From positions 2,108,001 through 2,172,000 of the forward strand of contig JAFEUB010000735.1 of the NCBI GenBank assembly GCA_024529925.1: a DNA stretch of 64,000 bases, given 5' to 3'. This document shows positions 21,518 to 31,328 of the stretch, one piece after another. Numbering within the stretch: position 1 is the stretch's first letter; the number at the start of each line of letters is the position of its first letter. The position numbers were made by a program, and so were the translations under genes. The notes beneath the pieces were generated by a model. It was not told the DNA's origin, searched no databases, and saw only the letters and a list, made by a program, of their open reading frames with translations. Origin of the DNA: Ophthalmolycus amberensis (taxonomy: Eukaryota; Chordata; Actinopteri; Perciformes; Zoarcidae).

Positions 21518-21648
21518 TTTTATTTATTTATTTATTTATATATTTATATATATATATATATATATTTATTTATATATATATATTTATTTATATATATTTA
21601 TTTATATATATTTATATATTTATTTATATATATATATATTTATATAAT
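21518..21648. repeat. TATT/TA simple-sequence block
   Basis: About 130 bp of alternating TTTA and TATA units with almost no G or C. It explains the Tyr/Ile/Phe-only open frames on the plus strand, which are not genes. Confidence 0.9.
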
Positions 21649-23021
21649 GAATGTTCTATTACAGTTGTCTGTTTTTGGTCAGTGGTAGAACAAAACTTCT
21701 GAGGGTTTTAGCACCACATAGTGAGGGATGGAAGAGGAAAATGTGATCACACGTCAGAGGAACCCAAAGCCTTTTTATTTTAAACAAAAAGTGATGTTTG
21801 CTTTACATGACACGGGCCGCAGTCTCTAGCTACGATTTTTTGCAAAAATCTGATTTCCTAAGTTTTTCCGGATGAGGCCAGTGGCTTGCTTGTCCCCGGT
21901 GACCTTTGATTTGGAGATAATATCTGAACGTTGTCTTGACAGCCCTCATCCCGACTCGTGCCTACAGATGGTGTGGGCCGGCTGATGTCTGGCTTTTCCT
22001 ACAAGGAAAATGTTGGTCACACGGCAGAGTGGGTTTTATCCATCCGGGAGTTAAAAAATAAATAATAGCATGGATCTCACACAAACACAACAAATACACA
22101 GGTGGATATGACATGCATATGTTAGCATTTACACATTGCTATTACAGTGTATGGAGATTTTAACAGCAGGATAACACAAAGCCTCACAAGAACTGCTCTC
22201 TTGTATTAATTCCACCCCCAGCCTATAGCCTGTTACTCTGTCTCTTGTAGCGAGTGCTTGCCTACTGTCACCAGATTAGCACGCAGGCTTAAAGCGCTGC
22301 TCACAAAGACAGTGTGTACAGAACATAGCCTGTGCTAATACTGTTTCCCTCTATTCTAACCTACCAACCTGTAACTCTCCCGGGCAAGCTCACATCATTT
22401 CCTTGCTCACATAAAACGAGCCCGAGTCCAATAAAATCGCCAGTAGGCCTACAGGAGGTGAACACAGTCATATGAACTTCCAACAAAGTACTTCCATTGT
22501 GACGCTCATAATGTTCAATCTTTGAGTGTCAGATTCACCTCTCCATTATATATTGTACAGTAATAATATCTTGCTGATGCACTGTCAACAAAAATGTAAT
22601 ATTTTAAGCGACAGATGGGGAATATTTGCTATAGATTTGGATTGTATTACATTGCACAAGGGTTGCTGTTAAATGTGTATCTCCTAATAATCAGCTTGGC
22701 AGGTTTTGACACATCAAACTGCAAAACAATAATATGAGTTTGAGAGGTAATTTAAGCTTATTTCTATGGCAGAGTCGGTTTGAATTACATAATAGAAACC
22801 CTTTCAACCCTAATCCTGCAGTTATAAAAACTAAAATGAGAAACCAACATTTTGCACAACTTGTTGCGAAAACGCTGCCCCGCTCAGTTTGACTCAACCG
22901 TGTAAATCACACAACACTTAAATATTTACCACCGTTAGACATTGTTGGGACACCTTGGTGTGTTTGAGCCGGCTCGACTGAGAGGTGTCAGCATGTGTGC
23001 AGGAACATAAATTCTTTACAT

Positions 23022-23102
23022 CCCCCCCCCCCCCCCTCTACTTCAAAGAGCTGGCAAACCATGCAACCCCAGATTTGGGGAGGGAGGGGGGGGGGGGGGG
23101 GG
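23022..23102. repeat. C15 and G17 homopolymers 49 bp apart
   Basis: A C15 run (23022-23036) is followed by a G17 run (23086-23102) preceded by GGGGAGGGA. The two are complementary and could pair as a hairpin stem or form quadruplex structures. Run lengths in such tracts are often inaccurate in assemblies. Confidence 0.85.
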
Positions 23103-23630
23103 TCAGAGGAGGAGTTGCTAGTCACTAGGCAACCTCTGTGTCACCTGCCCTGACATGCCAAAATCAGCAACTTACCTTTGGAGGCTGCATTCACAAGGTA
23201 CGCGGCTGCCATTTAAAGGCCTCCTCATCAGGATACGTGTGGAAAACAAAACAATTACTGAGACACAGCTAAACCGTGTGGTCCTGGGAAAGAGAGTGTG
23301 ATGTGTTTATGTTGCTTTTTCCCCTCCTGTGAGAAAGAGGAAAGGTTTTGTTACTTAGAAGATGCTGAGCTTTACTAAAATGCCCAGGAGCAGAATCCAA
23401 CAGTGCAACAACTGATGTTTTCCAGAGCCTGTTGCATTGAAAGATCTGTTATGTTAGTGTTTTGTTTTTTTTACTACTGGGAAGTGGAAGCAAGGGGAAG
23501 GAAGAGTAGCAGCATGTCAGGTGAAGATGCAAGGTGACTGTTCAGCTAGAAAATCAGGAAGTTTGGTCCAGTCAACTGAATGAACCGTGCCCTGAGGGAT
23601 CTGCTGTTTATTTACCCCCTGCCAGCACAC

Positions 23631-23680
23631 ACACACACACACCACTATAGACAGCCACACACACACACACACACACACAC
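23631..23680. repeat. CA microsatellites, two short runs
   Basis: Two CA runs are separated by CACTATAGACAGC. They probably derive from one interrupted tract. Confidence 0.85.
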
Positions 23681-25083
23681 AAGCTTATGATAAAACATGC
23701 CAAACACCTTCAAACTGTCTTGTTAATGCAGACAAGTTCAAACATGTGCCCTCTTTACATAACATTCACACAGAGAGAGAAACATGCCCCTTGTTGTCAA
23801 TAAATAACTCAAGTTGTCTTCTCACTTTGTGTCTCACTTTCACTGCGTATTTCACTCTTTTCTTTACAGTAATTCACACTTGGGTATTCTTGGTGTGACT
23901 CCTTTGTTAAATCTCAGAATTAGCTCTCCAATAAAAATGGGAACGCTCAGTTTAGTCACACGGTTTAGAAATTGCAAATTTCTTTATTAAGTACTAATTT
24001 CTGGATGTACTTTCCCACCATGATCTACCAAAAACACTGTAGGCGTAAGGGTCATAATGACCAGATATGACACCAAAAAAAATCCATCATCTTCCCCCTG
24101 ACTCCCCACCGATACTGATGTATCGCAGTTAGCCTGTTTGATCAGGTTGTGTGCTGATGCTGTGATAGTGTGTCTGTGTGCGCATGTGAAGTCCTGGCCA
24201 TGCGTGACAACAGCAAATGACCACCTATCCATCATCGGCGCGAGGGCCTGAGATTACCTCGAGCTCAGGCTTGGCACCAGCTGGACCAAAGCCTGGAAAA
24301 GGAAATCTAGACAGTGCTCAATGCACAGACATTTTCAGTTTATATGGCAGAAGAGGGGAATGTTATCTGGATTGCATTTAACATACCTTGCGTGATGTGT
24401 ATTGAAGGGTTTTAAATGGAATCATAAAATGGTAGTGGGAAAACCCAGTTCAGAAATCCCTGAGGCCTAAAAAAAAATTGCTAAATGTGAAAAGGAGAGA
24501 TCCTTACATTCTGTCTCACCCGCCCCTCTCGTGTCTCGACTGTTTCACTTTGCCTGTCTGCCTCTATCAGAATGTGGCTTTTGGTCTCTGACTTATATCG
24601 AGAAAAACAGCAAGCTGCCACAGGAAGACGCACTGTTGTATTGAGCGGTTGCTGTGGGTGTGCTGAAAACGAGAGAGTAAGAAGAAGAGAAGTAACTGTA
24701 AACGTCTCCGAGCGTCCCACCCTGCTTAGCGTGCGTCTAGACCGGCCCCTGTGAGGCAGGCGGCAGTCATAACAAGGGATTGGGGAGAGCAAACAGGGCT
24801 GTTTAGCGGAGTTAACCACTCGTCCATGGAGTCACAATCAAGAAACACAACCTCTGCATTTAATTGGGGCTAAACAAGGAGCTCACAGTGCAGCATACAA
24901 TTATGAGATATATGAGGCGACAGAGATCTGACAGTGTGCCAACACGCCCCATGTGCAACACACACCAGAAGACCATCTCACCAGATTGGCACTGGGCAAG
25001 GGACCTGCAACCGTTACTAAGCACTGTGCCAAGGCTGTTGGCCTACTTGTGAGCCATTCTCTTGACAGTGCAAAGCCAAGAAA

Positions 25084-25086
<3 letters not shown>

Positions 25087-25113
<27 letters not shown>
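25087..25113. repeat. CA microsatellite
   Basis: About 13 CA units. Confidence 0.85.
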
Positions 25114-25116
<3 letters not shown>

Positions 25117-26279
25117 ACCCTTAAGCTAGTCTCTGTTACTTGAAACAAGCCCGCATTGAGGCCAGGATATTTCAGTTTGGATCATCCATGATACGCGGTT
25201 TCAAATTTAGCACATCAGCCTCAAAACACAATTGGACAAATGAGAGTATACTGAGGCTGCTTTAAGAGCAGAGTTAACTCAAAAATTGAGCAATCATTGA
25301 ACACTATTCCTGGTTACAGTGTTCTCGTTCCCCCTCGTTACTCACTAAAGACGCATTTGTTGACAATGCGAAAAGCTAGATGCGGCAATGACATTCCCGA
25401 CATGACCTCAATCAAGCGTTTTCATAGCCCGCAGGCACATGACGATCCAACAAACTCACCCACCGCGGAGAATCCCTTTACCCTCATTTCATAATGAATG
25501 TAATTATATGGGGGAAAATTGTTTTACCCCTCCAACTGGCTGTGGCTTAGACTGGAGAGGGGCTTGTTCTGAATTTGCAAAAGTCATTTGTTATTATTTA
25601 GAGCCAGGAGTCGGTTTCTCTGACCAGAGAGCTGGGAAAAAGCAGCACCGTGTTTGAGTCAAGCTTTAAGTCAGTTAAACCCCCATCACGGTAAGCATTA
25701 TTTGGTCATTTTCACCTCCCCCCCCAACCACACACACATGCTCACATTACTCTTTACACAGAAAATAAACAAATGTTTGTGTTGCTGTCGCGAAAACCAT
25801 ATTGTTCAAATACTGTTTCGTGAGCCCACCAGCCTTTTCAATGAATATCTTGCCATTATGGCAAACGTATACCACCTATTATGTCAGTGCATGGCATTTG
25901 GGCTTGGATAAGCACCAAGATAAAATGTTGAATAGTGAATCACGTTTGGCTACCGCTACCAGAGATGCAATATCAGATGTACACTGACATATAATACCGC
26001 TCTTCTTCAGCTAACCAGCAGGGAAACATGTCAGTGTCTCTGTATGTCACTCATGTTCAGTAGCCTTATTAGCAATGAAAATGGCAAATTACCCAGGAGC
26101 AATGGGAGCAGAGTATATTCCCCATGAAAGCATAAATATTCTATCTGTTTAAACATTTCTATCCCAGACTGGAAAGAAACTGAGGTTTCCCTTCACCCAC
26201 AGGTTAACTTAAGCACTTAGCTAGCTCTCCACTGCCTAGGGGAAGAACTGTGCAAAGAATGGAAAAGCAGGCCACATTT

Positions 26280-27198
26280 CTATCCAGGCCATCTTTATTG
26301 ATCCTCAAAACCCCCTTCACAGACCATTCCCCCCCATCTTGACCACAAAAAAGGGGACAATATAAACAACCAATAAATAAGAATCTGCGCGATTAAGGCG
26401 GTTCTACACCTCCAATAGAACACAACAGTGTGGACATGTTGGAGTTATACAGCTTCATACAGTAAAAGCAGTAGATTTTTTTTTGAGAACATTACATCTA
26501 AAAAAGGCAACACTTTACCAAAAGTGAACCATTTTTTAAAATCTGGATGAGGCCCCCCATTCAAATGAGATAACATTGATCTTCTATCGGGTCTGACTTA
26601 TGATAGAAAATACAGGCTCTTTTTTAGATGACCGTGTCACCCGAGCTTATTTAAATACTGGGCCAAATAGAATGGGGGGGAAAAAATCACGAAGAGAACT
26701 TAATTTAAAATGTCTCCCACCATCCTACTCTCAGAAAAAAGAATTGTTAAAACCACTTGGTTCCCAAAATGGAGATGGTGGTTGTTCTTCATATCAGTTT
26801 TCTCAGATAGGAATAAATAAATACACCTTTTTACTGGTAAACTGTCATGGAGTCCAGGCTCGGAGGCTACACAGTGTCATAGCATTGTTCAGAGTGGCTT
26901 TTTAAGAATTTCTGCATTTCTTCATTACATTCATGTCCAGGAAATGGGAGCGGTGGAACTCTGCCTTGAATCCATCCACCCTCAGGCCACTCGCACATGT
27001 GAGACTCGAGCACTGTGTGTTCCCTGTGAATATCCAGAGTTCACTTCTGTACATCCTGCGCCGCAACTGGGCGTAGTTGTACAGGGATGTGCTCACTAAA
27101 TAAAAAGTGAAGAGATGAGCACTTTTTCATCCACCCTGGACAATTCTCTCTCTCTCTCTCCTGTCTCCATTTGTGCCCCTTTTGAAAATCAGGTCCTC
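26280..27198 (-). other. cited4: cited4 3'UTR
   Basis: This is the non-coding stretch between the TGA at 27199 and the minus-strand poly(A) signal. It includes a CT run (about 27147-27161 on the plus strand). Two blocks (about 26900-26960 and 27020-27100) are less repetitive and could be conserved. No open frame of note. Confidence 0.65.
26294..26299 (-). terminator. cited4: cited4 poly(A) signal AATAAA
   Basis: TTTATT on the plus strand equals AATAAA on the minus strand, about 0.9 kb past the cited4 stop. It is the first minus-strand canonical signal I found downstream of the stop codon. Confidence 0.6.
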
Positions 27199-28040
27199 TC
27201 AGCAACTAACAGTGCTGGGCTGCTGTTTGCTAACAAAGTCTGAGATGAAGTCAAACTCATTCTGGCCCAGGAAGAGTTCAGGCAGCTCCTGGACCCGATC
27301 CAAGCCCAGCTCCATGACCAGCGAGGTCAGAACTTCCTCGTCAATCATATCCGCGTCCATGCCGTTCAGGGCCAGGGCTGGTCCGGCCATGTGCTGCATG
27401 TTAGCCAGCTGGGCCGGGTTCATGCGGTACTGGGTCGTGGGCCCCATGTGGTTCCCACCCATAGGTCCCAGTGGGTGTCCGTGGTACTGGGTGTTGAGTT
27501 TTTGCAGCTGCATGCTGGCCATGAGCTGCTGGGACGTTAACCCTCCGTTCATGAACTGTTGTTGTTGTTGTGGTTGTTGTTGTTGTGGTTGTTGTGGTTG
27601 TTGTGGTTGTGGTGCTTGCTGCTGCGGGTGCTGGGCTTGTTGCTGGTGCTGCTGCTGCTGTTGTTGTTGTTGGTGCTGCTGTTGTTGTTGTTGTTGTGGA
27701 TGCATGTGATGCTGCTGCTGAGGGTGATGCTGTTGCTGCTGGGGCTGGCCATTATACATCATGTTACCAGAGGTCATCTGGTGGTGCCCATCTGGGCCCC
27801 GCTCAGTTGTCCATTCATGGGTCCGCCCACCATGCCCTGCCGCTGCCTCATGGCAGTCTCCATGTTGGCCTGGGCACCACCGTAGTGCATCATCTGGCCA
27901 TTGGGCAGCGCCCGCATGCCCTGCTGGTTGGCATGCTGCTGGTGACCTGCCTGCAGGCCGCCATTCATGCCCATCCTGTAACCGTGGAGATTGGCGCCCG
28001 CTGAGCTGTGATTCATGGGCATCATCAGATGGTCTGCCAT
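27199..28040 (-). CDS. cited4: Cited4, CBP/p300-interacting transactivator (frame interrupted by 1 base)
   Basis: CITED proteins lack a DNA-binding domain and bind the TAZ1 domain of CBP/p300, activating or competing with other factors in the nucleus. The start MADHLMMPMNH is typical of CITED4. It is followed by a Met/Gly-rich N-terminal part, a Gln/His tract (coded at about 27550-27746), the conserved LMASMQLQKLNTQYHGHPLG and the C-terminal CR2 region MDADMIDEEVLTSLVMELGL, then LPELFLGQNEFDF and ending STVSC. The LPEL core contacts TAZ1. The whole coding region is one exon. Near 27780-27792 the N-terminal frame stops (TGA at 27774), while the C-terminal frame is open across the same place. 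The length of 842 nt is one short of a multiple of three. All domains are otherwise intact, so a sequencing or assembly indel is the simplest reading. Total about 278-280 aa. I favour cited4 over cited2 from both termini and from linkage to scmh1. Confidence 0.9.
27550..27746 (-). repeat. cited4: CAG/CAA tract encoding poly-Gln/His in cited4
   Basis: Mixed CAG/CAA/CAC codons (seen as TTG/CTG/GTG on the plus strand) encode runs of 7-8 Gln broken by His, then Gln-Pro repeats. The tract is in frame with the conserved C-terminus. Mixed codons make it less prone to slippage than pure CAG. It creates long spurious open frames on the other strand. Confidence 0.85.
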
Positions 28041-28049
28041 GCCTCCTGT

Positions 28050-28940
28050 CTATGAACAGAGAGGAGACACTGTTAGATCATCGCACGGGTCAGACGTGAT
28101 GTTTGGAGGCAGCAAAAACATTTAAAAGGGAGGTGCAGCTGGAATCAAGACTGACATGAGCCTGTGTAGCGGTCCATTTTTAACCCATGTCACTGATGAA
28201 GACACACAATAATTGTGCCAATGGTACCATGTGTGGGATGTGCAGTAGGCCTACATAGCTGTGGGTCAAACCAATTTCATACCCAATTGACTTCTCTCAG
28301 AGTGATCGCACAATTCACCTTCATTCAAAAGAAACAAAGATACATTTTCCCCTTGTAACGTCAGTTAACCCACCGAAACGCTTCCGGACCAAAAAAATAT
28401 CCGCACGGTTGTTTTGCCTATTGGCGACCCCTAAAACCTCCCCTCTTTGTGCCATGGCATGAACGCCCAGATCGGAATTACAGGTTAACATGCAATGTTT
28501 GGGATTCTTTCTTTTTTTTTTTTTTCAGCCGTAGATTTCATGCACGACGGGATCGACAAAACGGAGAAAAATGCGTGCATCGCATAGTGCATTGCTTAAA
28601 TCTCATTAAATGTTGCACGTTAGCTGAGGCCGAAACAATCTTGTTACATTTTACGCACGTAAGGTTGCAACAAAGAACACTGACATCATGCAACATCTCC
28701 CCAACAGCTGAATCACCACATTTCTAACAGGGCATCAAATCCAACAAAGGCTCCGGGTTTTCTCCGATCACTTTGTGCCGATTTGTTCCAACGTTTGTAT
28801 ACAATAACACTGCAGCCTAATATTATCCATTTTGTTAGATCTCGAGTTTGAAACAAGGGAACGCAAACAATGGAGCAGCAGCCCCGGAGACCACCACAGA
28901 CCAATGTCTCTCACAAATATATCCGAGGACAAACACTTAC
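28050..28940 (-). other. cited4: cited4 5'UTR intron (predicted)
   Basis: Read on the minus strand, a strong donor GG|GTAAGTGT lies at 28940 and an acceptor TCTGTTCATAG ends at 28050, nine bases upstream of the ATG. The implied intron of about 890 bp would separate a non-coding first exon from the single coding exon. This layout is common in the CITED family. No other donor upstream of the ATG looked as good. Confidence 0.6.
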
Positions 28941-29300
28941 CCGTATCCGCTACGTTTTCACAAAGTTGCGCGACTTTGCTTTGGCTCCGTTTATTTAAAC
29001 AGTTTTCCTCTGCAAGGCAACACTCCTCCGAATTACAGTATCTATTCCACAGGGTTACGCTTCATGCTCGAGCGGGGACGGTGTGCACAAAGACTGCCGC
29101 ATCAGATCTTGAAACGACTGCCTATTTTCTGGGTCAACTCAGGGATTATGTACATCTAAAAAAGCTCAGAGGAAGGCAGTCGGAGAGAGGTGGAGCCTCG
29201 GTCCTGCCTCTTCTTTGTTCCTATTGGCCCTACTTAATATAATTGTGCATGGGCGTAGAAAAAAAGGGGCTGTTGGAGAGCTGTGACACAGTAGCGAATT
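28941..29300 (-). promoter_or_regulatory. cited4: cited4 first exon and promoter region (predicted)
   Basis: On the minus strand this stretch contains a CCAAT box (GGCCAATAGG, about 29220-29229), a TTTAAA-type AT element near 29300 and an AACAAAG site. It leads into GC-rich sequence that ends at the donor at 28940. A transcription start somewhere in about 29050-29190 would fit the CCAAT position. The exact start is not determinable here. Confidence 0.45.
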
Positions 29301-31140
29301 TAAATACCCCCCTCCCCGCTGTTTCTTTTTGAAAGAATATTTGGACATCATGTTTGTCTTCCAAAGTAGGCTAACTGCTGCTGTTATAAAAACACAACTT
29401 TTACTAATTTCAGATTGCCTTAATAGATAGATAGATAGATAGAAATAGTATTGATATTTCTGTTTTCTTGTGCATGTAAGTAGGAGTCAGCATGCATGTT
29501 CATATCTGCCAGTCTGTGTCATACAGCATTAGGTGTAGAATTCCCCACCTTGTCTGCACCTACTCATCTATTCGGCCTATGTGCGTGCACCGCAAGAGTG
29601 TTGCCCCGGTATGTGCATGTGCACTTCATCTCCAAGATAACTGTTTGTCCATGTGACCCACCAGTCTGCTGTGTGTCCGCCTCAGTGAGGCAGCGGAGGG
29701 AGGGCAGAGGAATGTAGCCCGTGTGCTATTCTAGGCCACACTAACTGCAGCGGCAGTGTAACCACTGCTGTGCATGGATGTGTGCTCGCCTGGTTTACAT
29801 GTATGGACTGTGGATTCAGGAGTGTCAGTATGGTTCTGTGTGTGTGTGTACCTCCACTCTGCAGATGCACGCGTCTCTTGATTGCCCACTTCAGGACAAC
29901 GACCTCTTGCCTGCAATTGCAAATGAATGGCACCACTTTGGGAGAGCAAGCCAATCTATTGTCCTGGGAATTCAACTATAAATGGACAACCACTGGCAGA
30001 CATTTGTCATTGTTTGACATTGTCCAGACACTTTAAGCTAGTGTTAATAAGCCACTCCCAGGTGTGGGTGCTACCTGAGAAACTCACCCAGCCAGTCAGT
30101 CTAAAGAAAAACACACACAATCAACATAAGTTTCTGTGACGAGCACTCTTTGAGTGGAGCGTGTCTTCTGTACAAGGTCACTGCAGTCTGTGACAATATG
30201 ACAAACACGTATTTTAAAATGCATCAAACCACTCTTTATTTTTTATCCCAGGGCCAAAAGCTCCTAATGGTGTCATTTGCATTAGAGAGCGTAGGCAATG
30301 TGTCCAAACCTTCTGGAGCTCACCAATCACATCACTGCGTCTGTTTAAAATCCAAGATATTTGCATGAAATTGCAATCAGCCATGATCGCAGTGGAAGAT
30401 ATGCATTTTGTAATTATATATCCATTGAACAGACTTGCGTTGTTGTAATTAGATGGAGTATACTGCGGTCCCTTATAGGCTGCTGTTCTCTCTATGTTTC
30501 ACATCTCTAACTAATGGTCTGAGCCATTCATTGACTTCTATGCTTTTGTGTGCGCGTGTGTTTTTATTCCAAGGATAAAGAGCAAGAGAGAGGGAGAGTT
30601 CATGTGACTGTGTTTATAGGAGCAATAGGCTGGAAGTGTTGCTTCCATTCCCAGCTTGGACACGCCCCTGTGCCACACTGTAAAACATGCAATTAAAAAT
30701 GCTGCAGTTGCAGGATCGGTTGATTTCACACAGGTTTCACGCTCTAAATAGGGTCTAAAGAATTAGCAGTTCAGCTTCACTTATTTGTGTTCTCAGCAAA
30801 TCAGTATGAGCTTTTCCAACCTATGATGAGCTCCCCCTATATGAAAGGCCTCAGCATTCCTCGTTGACTCCACTTTAGTGACATGTAGCTAATAACTTCT
30901 GTGTCGGTACACTGTGTAGAACTCGGCCCACTCTGTCTGTGCATCAGCTGCCCAGGCTCTCTGCATGTAATTCCCACTGTGGACTGCACCAACTCCAGCA
31001 ACCTTTCTAGGTGTTATGAAGTTGGCCATGGAGATCTCATAACATCTCGCTGCCACTTTCAGGCCGTCTACGTCGGAATTCAAGGGAGCCAACAGTCTGT
31101 CGAGATGTAGAGGCCGATGTGTATTGCTCCTCAACAGGGT

Positions 31141-31328
31141 CTTGGAGTGTGTGGAGAGCCCCCCCCCCCCCCCCTCCCTTGGCACTGGAGTGTAGTGGAG
31201 TGAAAGTCTGATGTTCTGGAGAGCCCCCCCCCCCCCCCCCCCTGGCACTGGAGTGTAGTGGAGTGAAAGTCTGATGTTCCGGAGAGCCCCCCCCCCCCCC
31301 CCGGCACTGGAGTGTAGTGGAGTGAAAG
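31141..31328. repeat. Minisatellite, three units of about 60 bp with poly-C cores
   Basis: Three copies of GGCACTGGAGTGTAGTGGAG start at 31181, 31244 and 31303. C runs of 16, 19 and 16 lie at 31159-31174, 31224-31242 and 31287-31302. Periods are 63 and 59 bp. The Gly-rich minus-strand open frames here are products of the repeat. Confidence 0.9.

Larger units (their letters stand above)
20011..26279. other. Intergenic region between convergent scmh1 and cited4
   Basis: No gene supported. It holds a TATT/TA simple-sequence block (21518-21648), facing C15 and G17 tracts (23022-23102), and CA microsatellites (23631-23680 and 25087-25113). Both flanking genes end here, so it is a tail-to-tail spacer of about 6.3 kb. 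Confidence 0.75.

Noticed and set aside
21448..21702. Tyr/Ile/Phe-rich frames resembling membrane proteins
   Set aside because: Low-complexity translation of a TATT/TA simple repeat.
27559..28004. Plus-strand Cys/Val/Leu-rich open frames opposite cited4
   Set aside because: Antisense reading of the CAG/CAA tract and conserved coding sequence of cited4; no independent signals.
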